Shown here: in pieces, positions 18,111 through 28,383 of the stretch | How positions within the stretch are numbered: the stretch's first letter is position 1 | How the letters are laid out: each line of letters begins with the position of its first letter | Source of the DNA: Streptomyces lucensis JCM 4490 | GTDB lineage: Bacteria; Actinomycetota; Actinomycetes; Streptomycetales; Streptomycetaceae | Direction: 5' to 3' | Assembly (NCBI RefSeq): GCF_014650035.1 | Contig: NZ_BMUE01000024.1 | Coordinates: 1-64,000 of the forward strand | Length of the DNA: 64,000 nucleotides | Translations under genes and position numbers: made by a program | The notes under the pieces: model-generated | What the model saw: the letters and a program-made list of their open reading frames with translations, nothing else | Databases searched by the model: none | Told to the model about the DNA's origin: nothing

Positions 18111-19466
18111 ATGGCCACGGGATACGGACCAGGGCTGGAACACGGGTACGGCCTGGGGCAGGGGCGGCCCGCCGGGACCGGCCACCGGCTGCCCGCCGCG
18201 CTGCGGGCGCCGTTCGAGCGGCGCAGCTGGCGCGAGTTCGGCTACGTGCTGCTGAGCCTGCCGGTCTCCATCGTGCTGTTCACCTGGGCGGTGACCATGG
18301 TGGCGCTCGGGGCGGGCCTGCTGGTGACCTTCCTCGGCGTCCCGGTGCTGGCCGCGGCGCTCGCCGGCTGCCGTGGCTTCGGCGTGCTGGAGCGGGCGCG
18401 GGCGCGCGGGCTGCTCCGCCTGGACGTGCCCGACCCCGAGCCCCTGCGGACGCGCGGGCCCGGAGCGATGGCCTGGATGGGCGCGGTCCTCAAGAGCGGC
18501 GCCTCCTGGCGGCACCTGGCGTACGCGGTGGTTCAGTTCCCCTGGGCGGTGTTCTCGTTCTCGGTGGCGCTGAGCTTCTGGACCGTCGGCTGGACGCTGC
18601 TGTCGTACCCGCTGTGGTTCTGGGTGTTCCCGGCGTACGCCGGCACCGGCGGCGTGCAGCTGTACGGCGACCAGCACCACAGCGTCTACCTCGACAACCC
18701 GTTCGAGATCACCGTGACCGCGCTGGTCGGGCTGCTCTTCACCCTGGTCACGCCGTGGCTCGTCCGGGCCCTGACGACGGTGGACGGGCTGCTCGTGCGG
18801 GGGCTGCTCGGGCCGTCGCCGCTGTCGGCGCGGGTGGTGGAGCTGGAGTCGGACCGGGGGGTCGTGGTCGACACGGCCGCCGCCGATCTGCGGCGCATCG
18901 AGCGGGACCTGCACGACGGGGCCCAGGCCCGGCTGGTCGGCCTGGCGATGGACCTGGGGCTGGCGAAGGAGAAGCTCCGGGAGGATCCGCGGGCGGCGGC
19001 CCGGATGGTGGAGGAGGCCCACGGCGAGGTGAAGACGGCGCTGCAGGAGCTGCGCGATCTAGCCCGGGGCATCCATCCGGCCGTGCTGACCGACCGCGGC
19101 CTGGACGCGGCCCTGTCCGCGGTCGCCTCCCGCTGCACGGTGCCGGTGAGGGTCGAGGTCGACCTCCCGGCCCGGCCGGCCCCGGCCATCGAGGGCATCG
19201 CCTACTACACGGTGTCCGAGCTGCTCCAGAACATCAGCAAGCACAGCGGGGCCCGGTCCGCGTCGGTGGACGTGTGGCGCTCGGACGACCGGCTGATGCT
19301 GCGCGTCGCCGACGACGGCGTGGGCGGCGCGGACGCCGCCCGGGGTTCGGGCCTGGCCGGACTCGCCGGGCGCCTGGACGCGGTGGACGGCCTCCTCCTG
19401 GTGGAGTCACCGGCCGGCGGCCCGACCCAGGTCGTCGCGGAACTGCCCTGGCGGCCCGCGGCCTGA
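18111..19466 (+). CDS. Sensor histidine kinase (NarL-partner type), copy 2
   Basis: The 451-residue paralogue of the preceding kinase has the phospho-acceptor at His268 and the N-box ELLQNISKHS. From the HisKA_3 segment to the N-box the two proteins are almost identical, including long shared strings such as ELRDLARGIHPAVLTDRG, while the sensor halves differ. This copy has an extra segment after the third helix (GTGGVQLYGDQHHSVYLDN) that could sit outside the membrane and form a second input. ATG at 18111 follows GAGGAGAACGGG. Both kinases probably signal to the single regulator downstream. Confidence 0.88.
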   Translation: MATGYGPGLEHGYGLGQGRPAGTGHRLPAALRAPFERRSWREFGYVLLSLPVSIVLFTWAVTMVALGAGLLVTFLGVPVLAAALAGCRGFGVLERARARGLLRLDVPDPEPLRTRGPGAMAWMGAVLKSGASWRHLAYAVVQFPWAVFSFSVALSFWTVGWTLLSYPLWFWVFPAYAGTGGVQLYGDQHHSVYLDNPFEITVTALVGLLFTLVTPWLVRALTTVDGLLVRGLLGPSPLSARVVELESDRGVVVDTAAADLRRIERDLHDGAQARLVGLAMDLGLAKEKLREDPRAAARMVEEAHGEVKTALQELRDLARGIHPAVLTDRGLDAALSAVASRCTVPVRVEVDLPARPAPAIEGIAYYTVSELLQNISKHSGARSASVDVWRSDDRLMLRVADDGVGGADAARGSGLAGLAGRLDAVDGLLLVESPAGGPTQVVAELPWRPAA

Positions 19467-19753
19467 CACCCGGGGGCGCAGGCGCCACCCACCGCGCCGC
19501 GCCGCCCGTCACGCCGCTCCCCCCACCCCCACCACCATGCCGCGCCACCCACCACGCCGCGGGCGCCGAACGGCAGCGCCGCGGAATCCGGAACTCCGCC
19601 CGGCCCGGCCCGCGTTCCCCCGGGGTGCTGCGGCGGCTCGGCCCGATTGCTGGAATGCTGGACCTCCGTACGGACGCACGTCACGGACGCACGCAGCGGA
19701 CGGACGCCGTCGCGGGATCGGGCTCGGGGGGCCGGAAGATCGTGGAGAACAGA

Positions 19754-20413
19754 GTGCGCGTGGTCATCGCCGAGGACTCGGTGCTGCTCAGGGAGGGCCT
19801 GACCCGGCTGCTGACCGACCGGGGGCACGACGTGGTGGCCGGCGTCGGGGACGCGGACGCGCTGCTGAAGACCATCGCCGACCTCGACGGACAGGGCGCG
19901 CTGCCCGACGTGGTGGTGGCGGACGTGCGGATGCCGCCGACGCACACCGACGAGGGCGTGCGGGCCGCCGTGGCCCTGCGCAGGGCGCACCCGGGGCTCG
20001 GGGTGCTGGTGCTGTCGCAGTACGTGGAGGAGCGCTACGCCACGGAGCTGCTGGCCGGTTCCAGCCGGGGAGTGGGCTATCTGCTCAAGGACCGCGTCGC
20101 GGAGGTGCGGGAGTTCGTCGACGCGGTGGTGCGCGTCGCCGAGGGGGGCACGGCGCTGGACCCGGAGGTGGTCGCGCAGCTGCTCGGCCGCAGCCGCAAG
20201 CAGGACGTGCTGGCGGGGCTCACCCCGCGCGAGCGCGAGGTGCTCGGCCTGATGGCCGAGGGCCGGACGAACTCGGCGATCGCCCGGCAGCTGGTGGTCA
20301 GCGACGGGGCGGTGGAGAAGCACGTCAGCAACATCTTCCTGAAGCTCGGACTGGCCCCGAGCGTCGGCGACCACCGGCGTGTTCTGGCCGTTCTCACGTA
20401 CCTGAACTCGTGA
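19754..20413 (+). CDS. NarL/LuxR family response regulator
   Basis: The 219-residue regulator has a receiver domain with acidic residues at 7-8, phospho-acceptor Asp57 in VVVADVRMPP, and the conserved lysine in YLLKDR. After a linker comes a LuxR-type helix-turn-helix (LTPREREVLGLMAEGRTNSA and VEKHVSNIFLKLGL). GTG at 19754 has GGAG 6 nt upstream; GTG at 19742 is an alternative, adding four residues. It follows two paralogous kinases and is the likely output for both. Candidate targets are nuo2 and korAB, which flank the cluster; this is not shown by sequence. Confidence 0.92.
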   Translation: MRVVIAEDSVLLREGLTRLLTDRGHDVVAGVGDADALLKTIADLDGQGALPDVVVADVRMPPTHTDEGVRAAVALRRAHPGLGVLVLSQYVEERYATELLAGSSRGVGYLLKDRVAEVREFVDAVVRVAEGGTALDPEVVAQLLGRSRKQDVLAGLTPREREVLGLMAEGRTNSAIARQLVVSDGAVEKHVSNIFLKLGLAPSVGDHRRVLAVLTYLNS

Positions 20414-20793
20414 GGGCCCGCTCCGGGCCCGGCGTGCGTCCGTGACGTCCGCGCACGGTGGCCGGAACCGTCGCACTTCTTCCCCTGCGTCCGTCACCCC
20501 GTCCGGCCGCGAACGTCACCGTGCCCCCCGCGTCCTTCACGCCCGCCCGCGCGTCGGTCCCGCGCACGGGGCGGGTACCCGGACGGGAGAACCGGAGGGC
20601 GTTCGGGGAGCGTCTTGACCGGCGCTTCAGCCATGCGGGACATCATGGAAATCCAGCGCGACAGGCCGTCTCGAAATGTCGTCTCATTCCACGGATGACC
20701 TCGGGAAGGCCCCCCTGACCGACGTAGGGTTGATCCAGGGATGGCCGTGGTACACCACGCCCCGGACAGCCGCCTCGAAGGAGGTCCAGTTCA
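20414..20793. other. Intergenic region upstream of korA
   Basis: 380 bp with no credible gene. It opens with GGGCCCG-CT-CCGGGCCC, a short hairpin just after the regulator stop that may terminate transcription. Near 20725 TAGGGT could be a -10 for korA but no clear -35 is visible. A strong ribosome binding site (AAGGAGG, 20778-20784) precedes the korA GTG. Confidence 0.5.
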
Positions 20794-22714
20794 GTGACCA
20801 GCCAGGTCAGCAGCCCAGCGGAGCACACCGACGGAACCGTCGTGGGAGAGCAGCGCAAACCGGGCGGAGCCAAGGACGTGCGGCGCCTGGACCGGGTGAT
20901 CATCCGGTTCGCGGGAGACTCGGGCGACGGCATGCAGCTCACCGGTGACCGTTTCACGTCGGAGACCGCGTCCTTCGGCAACGACCTCTCCACCCTGCCG
21001 AACTTCCCCGCCGAGATCCGCGCCCCCGCCGGCACCCTGCCCGGCGTCTCCTCGTTCCAGCTCCACTTCGCCGACCACGACATCCTCACGCCGGGCGACG
21101 CGCCCAACGTGCTGGTCGCGATGAACCCGGCCGCCCTGAAGGCGAACATCGGCGATCTGCCGCGCGGTGCCGAGATCATCGTCAACACGGACGAGTTCAC
21201 CAAGCGCGCCCTGCAGAAGGTGGGCTACGACAGCTCGCCGCTGGAGGACGGCTCGCTGGACGGCTACAGCCTGCACCCGGTGCCGCTGACCACGCTCACG
21301 GTGGAGGCGCTCAAGGAGTTCGCGCTCTCCCGCAAGGAGGCCGAGCGCAGCAAGAACATGTTCGCGCTGGGCCTGCTGAGCTGGATGTACCACCGGCCCA
21401 CCGAGGGCACCGAGAAGTTCCTGAAGAGCAAGTTCGCGAAGAAGCCGGACATCGCCAAGGCCAACATCGCCGCGTTCCGCGCGGGCTGGAACTTCGGCGA
21501 GACGACGGAGGACTTCGCGGTCTCCTACGAGGTCGCCCCGGCCGCGAAGGCCTTCCCCGTGGGCACCTACCGGAACATCTCCGGCAACCTCGCCCTGGCC
21601 TACGGCCTGGTCACGGCCTCCCAGCAGGCGGATCTGCCGCTGTTCCTGGGCTCGTACCCGATCACGCCGGCCTCGGACATCCTGCACGAGCTGAGCCGGC
21701 ACAAGAACTTCGGTGTGCGGACCTTCCAGGCGGAGGACGAGATCGCGGGCATCGGCGCGGCGCTGGGCGCGGCGTTCGGCGGCTCGCTGGCGGTCACGAC
21801 GACCTCCGGACCGGGTGTGGCGCTGAAGAGCGAGACGATCGGGCTCGCGGTCTCCCTGGAGCTGCCGCTGCTGGTCGTCGACATCCAGCGCGGCGGCCCG
21901 TCCACCGGCCTGCCGACCAAGACGGAGCAGGCGGACCTGCTGCAGGCGATGTACGGCCGCAACGGCGAGGCCCCGGTGCCGGTCATCGCGCCCAGGACCC
22001 CGGCGGACTGTTTCGACGCGGCGCTGGAGGCGGCCCGGATCGCCCTGACGTACCGGACCCCCGTCTTCCTGCTCTCCGACGGCTACCTGGCCAACGGCTC
22101 CGAGCCGTGGCGGATCCCGGACCTGGACGAGCTGCCCGACCTGCGGGTGCGCTTCGCGTCCGGCCCGAACCACACGCTCGCGGACGGCACCGAGGTCTTC
22201 TGGCCGTACAAGCGGGACCCGCAGACCCTCGCCCGGCCGTGGGCGGTGCCGGGCACTCCGGGCCTGGAGCACCGCATCGGCGGCATCGAGAAGCAGGACG
22301 GCACGGGCAACATCTCCTACGACCCGGCCAACCACGACTTCATGGTCCGCACCCGCCAGGCCAAGATCGACGGGATCGAGGTCCCGGACCTCGAGGTCGA
22401 CGACCCGCACGGCGCCCGGACGCTGGTGCTGGGCTGGGGCTCGACGTACGGGCCGATCACGGCCGCGGTACGGCGGCTGCGCGCGGCCGGCGAGTCCATC
22501 GCGCAGGCGCACCTGCGCCACCTCAACCCCTTCCCGCGCAATCTCGGCGCGGTGCTCCAGAGCTACGACAAGGTGGTGGTCCCGGAGATGAACCTGGGGC
22601 AGCTGGCCACCCTGATCCGGGCGAAGTACCTGGTCGACGCCCACTCCTACAACCAGGTCAACGGCATGCCGTTCAAGGCGGAACAGCTCGCCGCGGCGCT
22701 GAAGGAGGCCATCG

Positions 22715-22722
<8 letters not shown>
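20794..22722 (+). CDS. korA: 2-oxoacid:ferredoxin oxidoreductase, alpha subunit (gamma-alpha fusion)
   Basis: The 642-residue protein has the gamma domain fused at its N-terminus (RVIIRFAGDSGDGMQLTGDR, residues ~35-230) followed by the alpha domain with the YPITPASDILHEL motif and the ferredoxin-oxidoreductase beta-interaction core. This layout is the CoA-dependent 2-oxoglutarate:ferredoxin oxidoreductase of actinobacteria. It would oxidise 2-oxoglutarate to succinyl-CoA with electrons to ferredoxin; pyruvate is a less likely substrate. The C-terminal third carries the transketolase-like domain ending at a conserved Asn-Pro-rich loop (LRHLNPFPRN). GTG at 20794 has AAGGAGG at optimum spacing. 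It overlaps korB by 8 nt. Confidence 0.93.
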
Positions 22723-23776
<1,054 letters not shown>

Positions 23777-23790
23777 GCCGGCGCGGTACG

Positions 23791-23850
23791 GGCCCGCCCG
23801 ACCGGCGGGCCGCGCGGTCACGAGGCCCGGGACTGGATTTCCCGGGCCTC
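23791..23850. terminator. Two hairpins between convergent korB and the HxlR gene
   Basis: GGCCCGCC (23791-23798) pairs with GGCGGGCC (23804-23811). GAGGCCCGGG (23822-23831) pairs with CCCGGGCCTC (23841-23850); this second hairpin lies within the 3' end of the HxlR gene. Together they look like a bidirectional terminator. Confidence 0.6.
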
Positions 23851-24243
23851 TTCGTGTGGCCGCCGGCGCTCGTCGTAGGCCGCGCGGGCCCGCTCCACGT
23901 CGCCCATCCGGTCCTCGGTCCACTGCGCCAGCCCCCGGACCCGTTCCGCCGCCTCGCACCCCAGCCCGGTCAGCGAGTAGTCGACGCGGGGCGGGATGAC
24001 CGGCTTGGCGTCCCGGTGGACCAGGCCGTCGCGTTCCAGGGTCTGCAGGGTCTGGGTCAGCATCTTCTCGCTGACGCCCCGGCCGCCGTACGCGTTGACG
24101 GCCCGCCGCAGCTCGCTGAACCGGTACGGGCGTTCGAGCAGCTCGATCAGGACGAGGACGCCCCAGCGACTGGTGACGTGCTCCAGGACGAGCCGGTAGG
24201 GGCACATCTCCTCGGAGTCTCCGGACTTTCCGCTTACCGCCAT
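23818..24243 (-). CDS. HxlR family transcriptional regulator
   Basis: The 141-residue protein carries the HxlR winged helix: CPYRLVLEHVTSRWGVLVLI near residue 14, FSELRRAVNAYGGRGVSEKM and LTQTLQTLERDGLVHRDAKP. A cysteine at position 14 is the usual redox or electrophile sensor of the QorR subgroup. It is divergent from an NmrA/QorB-like gene with a palindromic operator in between, the standard arrangement of an autoregulated repressor. The last 30 residues form a charged helix. Confidence 0.92.
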   Translation of the reverse strand: MAVSGKSGDSEEMCPYRLVLEHVTSRWGVLVLIELLERPYRFSELRRAVNAYGGRGVSEKMLTQTLQTLERDGLVHRDAKPVIPPRVDYSLTGLGCEAAERVRGLAQWTEDRMGDVERARAAYDERRRPHEEAREIQSRAS

Positions 24244-24247
24244 GTAC

Positions 24248-24270
24248 GTACCTTACTTCAAAGTGGGTAC
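24248..24270. promoter_or_regulatory. HxlR operator between regulator and NmrA-like gene
   Basis: A 23-bp imperfect palindrome (GTACCTTACTT / AAGTGGGTAC) starts 5 bp before the regulator start codon. It resembles the GTAC-flanked sites of HxlR-family repressors, so it probably represses both divergent genes. Confidence 0.65.
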
Positions 24271-24334
24271 TTTCCTCTGGTTAGTGCAGCTCCTAGGGTA
24301 AGTGGCACACCCCACGAGCAAGGAGTCCCACGGC

Positions 24335-25189
24335 ATGAGCATCGTCGTCACCGGAGCCACCGGCCACCTCGGCCGTCACGTCGTCGAGCAGCTGCTGGAG
24401 AAGGTTCCGGCGGAGCAGATCATCGCGGTCGTGCGCGACGAGGAGAAGGCCGCCGGCCTCGCGGCCCGCGGCGTACGCCTGGCGGTCGCCGACTACAACG
24501 CGCCCGAGACCTTCGACGGCCTGTTCGCCGCCGGCGACAGGATCCTGCTGATCTCGGGCAACGAGTTCGCCAAGGGCCGGGTGCGGCAGCACCGGGTCGT
24601 CATCGACGCCGCCAGGGCGGCGGGCGTGGCCCTGCTCGCCTACACCAGCGCCCCGGGCACCCTGACGGCCGCACTGGCGGACGACCACCGGGCCACCGAG
24701 GAGGCGCTGCTGGCCTCCGGCCTGCCCTACGCGCTGCTGCGCAACGGCTGGTACCACGAGAACTACACCGGGAACCTGGCGCCGGTGCTGGAGCACGGCG
24801 CGGTCGTCGCGGCGGCCGGCGACGGCCGCGTCTCCTCGGCCTCGCGCGCCGACTACGCGGCCGCCGCGGTGGCGGTGCTCACCGGCGAGGGGCACGAGAA
24901 CACGACGTACGAGCTGGGCGGCGACGAGGCGTGGAGCTTCGCCGAGTACGCGGCCGAGCTGAGCCGGCAGACCGGCCGGGAGATCGTCTACAACCCCGTC
25001 TCCGTGGAGGCGTTCGCCGGGATCCTGGCCGGCGCCGGGCTGCCCGAGCCGCTGGCCGGGATCCTGGCCGGCGTGGACGCCTCGGTGGAGAAGGGCGAGC
25101 TGGTCGTCTCCTCCGGCGACCTGGCCCGTCTCATCGGCCGCCCGACCACGCCGCTGGCGGAGGCCGTCTCGGCCGCCCTCAAGGGCTGA
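24335..25189 (+). CDS. NmrA/QorB-like NAD(P)-binding reductase
   Basis: The 284-residue Rossmann-fold protein has MSIVVTGATGHLGRHVVEQL at the N-terminus (GxxGxxG nucleotide site). Its architecture is that of the atypical SDR group containing NmrA, HSCARG and QorB, a quinone reductase in E. coli. Segments YTSAPGTLTAALADDHRAT and RNGWYHENYT belong to the substrate pocket; the typical SDR tyrosine-lysine catalytic pair is absent. It probably senses or reduces quinones or electrophiles under HxlR control. ATG at 24335 has AAGGAG upstream; the frame is open to 24302 without a better start. Confidence 0.9.
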   Translation: MSIVVTGATGHLGRHVVEQLLEKVPAEQIIAVVRDEEKAAGLAARGVRLAVADYNAPETFDGLFAAGDRILLISGNEFAKGRVRQHRVVIDAARAAGVALLAYTSAPGTLTAALADDHRATEEALLASGLPYALLRNGWYHENYTGNLAPVLEHGAVVAAAGDGRVSSASRADYAAAAVAVLTGEGHENTTYELGGDEAWSFAEYAAELSRQTGREIVYNPVSVEAFAGILAGAGLPEPLAGILAGVDASVEKGELVVSSGDLARLIGRPTTPLAEAVSAALKG

Positions 25190-25236
25190 CCCCTGCGGAC
25201 CGAGGCCCTCGCCCGGCTCCCTGGGGGGACTTCCAG

Positions 25237-25282
25237 CCCCGCCTGTCATGACCGTGAGGCGATACGGGCATGACAGGCGGGG
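25237..25282. terminator. 14-bp inverted repeat before the RarD gene
   Basis: CCCCGCCTGTCATG (25237-25250) and its perfect complement (25269-25282) flank an 18-nt loop. It lies 47 bp after the reductase stop, so it is most likely its terminator, although a protein-binding role is possible. Confidence 0.6.
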
Positions 25283-25334
25283 GTGCCCGGCGTTACCGTC
25301 GTCCTCGCGTGCCTGAGCGAAGAAGGAGGGGCCC

Positions 25335-26408
25335 GTGGCCGGGACATCCAAGGGAGAGCACCGGGTAGGTCTGCTGAACGGCTTCGCCGCCTACGGCATG
25401 TGGGGCCTGGTCCCGCTGTTCTGGCCGTTGCTCAAGCCCGCCGGGGCGGTGGAGATCCTCGCCCACCGCATGGTGTGGTCCCTGGCCTTCGTCGCCGTCG
25501 CCCTGCTCTTCGTACGACGCTGGGCCTGGGCCGGCGAACTGCTGCGCCAGCCGCGCCGCCTGGCACTCGTCGCCGTCGCGGCGGCCGTGATCACCGTCAA
25601 CTGGGGCGTCTACATCTGGGCGGTCAACTCCGGCCACGTCGTCGAGGCCTCCCTCGGGTACTTCATCAACCCGCTGGTCACCATCGCGATGGGCGTGCTG
25701 ATCCTGAAGGAGCGGCTGCGGCCCGTGCAGTGGGCGGCGGTGGCGACGGGTTTCGCGGCCGTCGTCGTCCTGACCGTCGGCTACGGCCACCCGCCGTGGA
25801 TCTCCCTCTGCCTCGCGTTCTCCTTCGCCACCTACGGCCTGGTGAAGAAGAAGGTCGCCCTGGGCGGCGTCGAGTCGCTGGCCGCCGAGACCGCCATCCA
25901 GTTCGTGCCCGCCCTCGCCTACCTGCTGTGGCTCGTCGCGCACGGCGACAGCAGCTTCGTCGACGACGGCACCGGGCACGCGGCCCTGCTGGCCTCCACC
26001 GGCGTCGTCACCGCCCTGCCGCTGGTCTGCTTCGGCGCCGCGGCGATCCGCGTGCCCCTGTCGACGCTGGGCCTGCTGCAGTACCTGGCCCCCGTCTTCC
26101 AGTTCCTGCTCGGCATCGTCTACTTCCACGAGTCCATGCCGCTCGAGCGCTGGGCGGGGTTCGCGCTGGTCTGGGTGGCGCTGTTCCTCCTCACGGGCGA
26201 CGCGCTGCGCTCCGCCCGCCGGGGGGCCCGGGCGCTCGCCGCACAGACCGCGACGTCCGGTGTGTCCGGCGCGTCCGGCGCCGCGGAGCACCCGGAGGTG
26301 CGCCACGGGGAGCACCCGGAGGAGCCCCCGAACGAGCACCCACAGGACGCCGCGGCCGTCCCGGCAGCGGCGGGCGAGGTGCGGGAAGCGCAGCCCGAGG
26401 CGGGCTGA
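25335..26408 (+). CDS. rarD: EamA/DMT superfamily transporter, RarD type
   Basis: The 357-residue protein has ten membrane helices in two EamA repeats. NGFAAYGMWGLVPLFWPLL at the N-terminus and YFINPLVTIAMGVLILKERL are typical of RarD. Members export metabolites or drugs; the original chloramphenicol link is not proof of substrate. GTG at 25335 has AAGGAGG 5 nt upstream. After residue 295 there is a 60-residue hydrophilic tail rich in His-Pro-Glu pairs (EHPEEPPNEHPQ) and lacking helices, longer than in most RarD proteins. Confidence 0.88.
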   Translation: MAGTSKGEHRVGLLNGFAAYGMWGLVPLFWPLLKPAGAVEILAHRMVWSLAFVAVALLFVRRWAWAGELLRQPRRLALVAVAAAVITVNWGVYIWAVNSGHVVEASLGYFINPLVTIAMGVLILKERLRPVQWAAVATGFAAVVVLTVGYGHPPWISLCLAFSFATYGLVKKKVALGGVESLAAETAIQFVPALAYLLWLVAHGDSSFVDDGTGHAALLASTGVVTALPLVCFGAAAIRVPLSTLGLLQYLAPVFQFLLGIVYFHESMPLERWAGFALVWVALFLLTGDALRSARRGARALAAQTATSGVSGASGAAEHPEVRHGEHPEEPPNEHPQDAAAVPAAAGEVREAQPEAG

Positions 26409-26567
26409 GCCGGCGCGAAGCCGACCGGGGCGGGCCGAGAACAGGACGGGGCCGAAAACCGGGCGGGCCGACAGCGGGACGGCGCGACCGCCGCCGCGGC
26501 GCGCCGAGCGGAAAGCGGGGGCGGAATCCGCTCGTCCAGCGGCCGGCCACGGCTATAAGTGGTCACC

Positions 26568-27044
26568 ATGACCGCATCCCCCGCGCCCTCACCCGCCCCG
26601 CTGCACTGGAAGCTCGTCATCGACGCGGGCGACCCGCACACCCAGGCCGACTTCTGGGCCGCCGCCCTGCGCTACACCGCCGAGGACAACAGCGCCCTGA
26701 TCGAACGGCTGCTGACCGCCGGCGCGCTGCCCGGCGAGGCCACCGTCGAGTACCACGGCCGGCCGGCCTTCCGCGACCTGATCGCCGTACGGCACCCCGA
26801 CGACCCGTACGACCCGCAGACCGGGACCGGGCTGGGCCGGCGGCTGCTGTTCCAGCGCGTGCCCGAGGCGAAGACCGTGAAGAACCGGCTCCATCTGGAC
26901 CTGCACCCCGGTGACGGGCGACGTGCGGAGGAGGTGGCGCGGCTTCAGGCGCTGGGCGCGCGGGTGCTGCGCGAGGTGAGGGAGCCGTCCGGCGCGTGGG
27001 TGCTGATGGCGGACCCGGAGGGCAACGAGTTCTGCGTGCACTAG
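26568..27044 (+). CDS. VOC family (glyoxalase-like) protein
   Basis: The 158-residue protein begins with PLHWKLVIDAGDPHTQADFW (first beta-alpha unit of a VOC module) and ends in WVLMADPEGNEFCVH, the C-terminal strand with the metal-ligand glutamate. The central part (RLLFQRVPEAKTVKNRLHLD) includes the dimer-interface histidine. Many actinobacterial proteins of this subgroup have no known substrate. ATG at 26568 is preferred over the upstream GTG-like extension because the domain begins soon after. It is isolated, with a weak ribosome binding site. Confidence 0.85.
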   Translation: MTASPAPSPAPLHWKLVIDAGDPHTQADFWAAALRYTAEDNSALIERLLTAGALPGEATVEYHGRPAFRDLIAVRHPDDPYDPQTGTGLGRRLLFQRVPEAKTVKNRLHLDLHPGDGRRAEEVARLQALGARVLREVREPSGAWVLMADPEGNEFCVH

Positions 27045-27096
27045 TTGTGCGGTTCGGACCGCACACCTGGTTCGCGCCGTCCCGCGTTCCGGCCGG

Positions 27097-28182
27097 TCAC
27101 GGCTGCGCGGCGCGGGCCGCGCGGTCGGTCAGGCGGATCATGCGGGCGCGGGCGGACTCCAGGGGGTGCGGGTCGTCGGCGGCGGGTCCCGGCTCGGCGG
27201 TGAGGTCGGTCCACAGGTCGATCAGGTCGCGGCCGAGACGCAGGCCCTCCTCGGGGTCGCGCACCGCCCGCCAGGCGGTCGCCGCGCTCCGCACGTTGTC
27301 GTAGGCCGCCTCGCCGTCCTGCGCGTCGCGACGCAGCCGGGCGAGGTCCAGGGACAGGTGGAAGGCGCGGACCGGGTCGCCCGCCAGGTAGGCGATGTAG
27401 GCGGTCAGTTCGCGCAGGTGCAGTACCTCGGCGTGGCGGGCGCCCAGCACGGCGGACGCCTCCTCGACGGTGCGGTCGGCGAGTTCCGCCGCCGCCTCGA
27501 TGCGGCCCGCCCGCACGGCCTCGTTGATCCGCGTCATCGGCTCGGTGAGCAGCTCGGCGCCCTCCGCGGTCTCGGTCAGCGGACCGTCCCCGAGCACCTC
27601 CTCGGCGACGGCGTCGAAACCGCGGGGCGGGGTGTGGGTGGCGACGTGACGGAACTCCGGCTCGACGGGGACGGCTCCGGGGCCGGGAGCGGAGGGCTTC
27701 GCCGGCGCGGGGGCCTCGGCTGCCGGTGCGCCGGAGCCGGCGGCTGCTGCTGCTGCTGCTGCGGAGATGACCGGGGGCGCGTCCATGACGGGCGGGGGGC
27801 CGAAACTCCCCGTCGGCACCTGGACCGCCCCGAGCGGCAGGGGCCGCGGCCCGGAAACGGCGTCCGGTGTCCACGGCTGTGGCCTCGGCGCCACCCGGAC
27901 CGGCTCGCCCGTCATCTGGCTGGAGCCGTCCGCCGCGACCTCCAGGGGGACCACGCAGCCCGCGCGGTCGTCGTGGATCGTGGCCCGTATGGGGGTGCCG
28001 AGGCTGATGGCCAGGCGCTGGAGGTGGTTGAGCACGGCCTGCTGGATCGGTTCGCCCGGTGCGGCCGCGACGGGTGTCCCGCCCACGGACGCGTCTGTCG
28101 CGCCGAACACGCGGACGGACACCACCGCCGGATGCGCCACGGGCTGCTGCGCCCGCTTCTTCTCGAAACTGAGTCGAGACAT
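27097..28182 (-). CDS. TPR-like protein with alanine/proline-rich linker, function unknown
   Basis: The 361-residue protein has an N-terminal 90-residue region that may bind a ligand (VSVRVFGATDASVGGTPVAA, IRATIHDDRAGCVVPLEVA), an Ala/Pro linker (residues 95-185) with a run of eight alanines encoded partly by a GCT/GCA tract at 27743-27761, and a C-terminal helical half (195-361). The helices look like tetratricopeptide repeats (AAELADRTVEEASAVLGARH). A function is not recognisable. No signal peptide or membrane helix is present, so it is probably cytoplasmic. The gene stands alone between convergent and divergent neighbours. Confidence 0.8.
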   Translation of the reverse strand: MSRLSFEKKRAQQPVAHPAVVSVRVFGATDASVGGTPVAAAPGEPIQQAVLNHLQRLAISLGTPIRATIHDDRAGCVVPLEVAADGSSQMTGEPVRVAPRPQPWTPDAVSGPRPLPLGAVQVPTGSFGPPPVMDAPPVISAAAAAAAAGSGAPAAEAPAPAKPSAPGPGAVPVEPEFRHVATHTPPRGFDAVAEEVLGDGPLTETAEGAELLTEPMTRINEAVRAGRIEAAAELADRTVEEASAVLGARHAEVLHLRELTAYIAYLAGDPVRAFHLSLDLARLRRDAQDGEAAYDNVRSAATAWRAVRDPEEGLRLGRDLIDLWTDLTAEPGPAADDPHPLESARARMIRLTDRAARAAQP

Positions 28183-28320
28183 CGGTTTTTCCTCACTCCC
28201 CCGGCGTAGTCGCGATCCGGTCGTACGCGCCCTGCCGACCAGTGTGTCGGTTACCCGCCCGCCTCCGCGTCACCACGACGTCACAGCATCGCACCAGGCG
28301 CGCCCTGGCGGCAGATGCTT

Positions 28321-28341
28321 GTGTATGCATAAGATGCACAC
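28321..28341. promoter_or_regulatory. Imperfect palindrome upstream of the flavodoxin-fold reductase
   Basis: GTGTATGCATAAGATGCACAC is an inverted repeat (GTG(TA)TGCAT / ATGCACAC) centred about 50 nt before the start at 28384. It is AT-rich for this genome, suitable for a repressor or activator site. Confidence 0.45.
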
Positions 28342-28383
28342 GCCTTTATTCGTAGTGCGAAACCACCTTGTCCGGGGGACCTC

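Noticed and set aside
27743-27761. GCT/CTG triplet tract considered as a variable repeat
   Set aside because: Only about six units encoding alanines in a linker; reported within the TPR gene, with no sign of further meaning.
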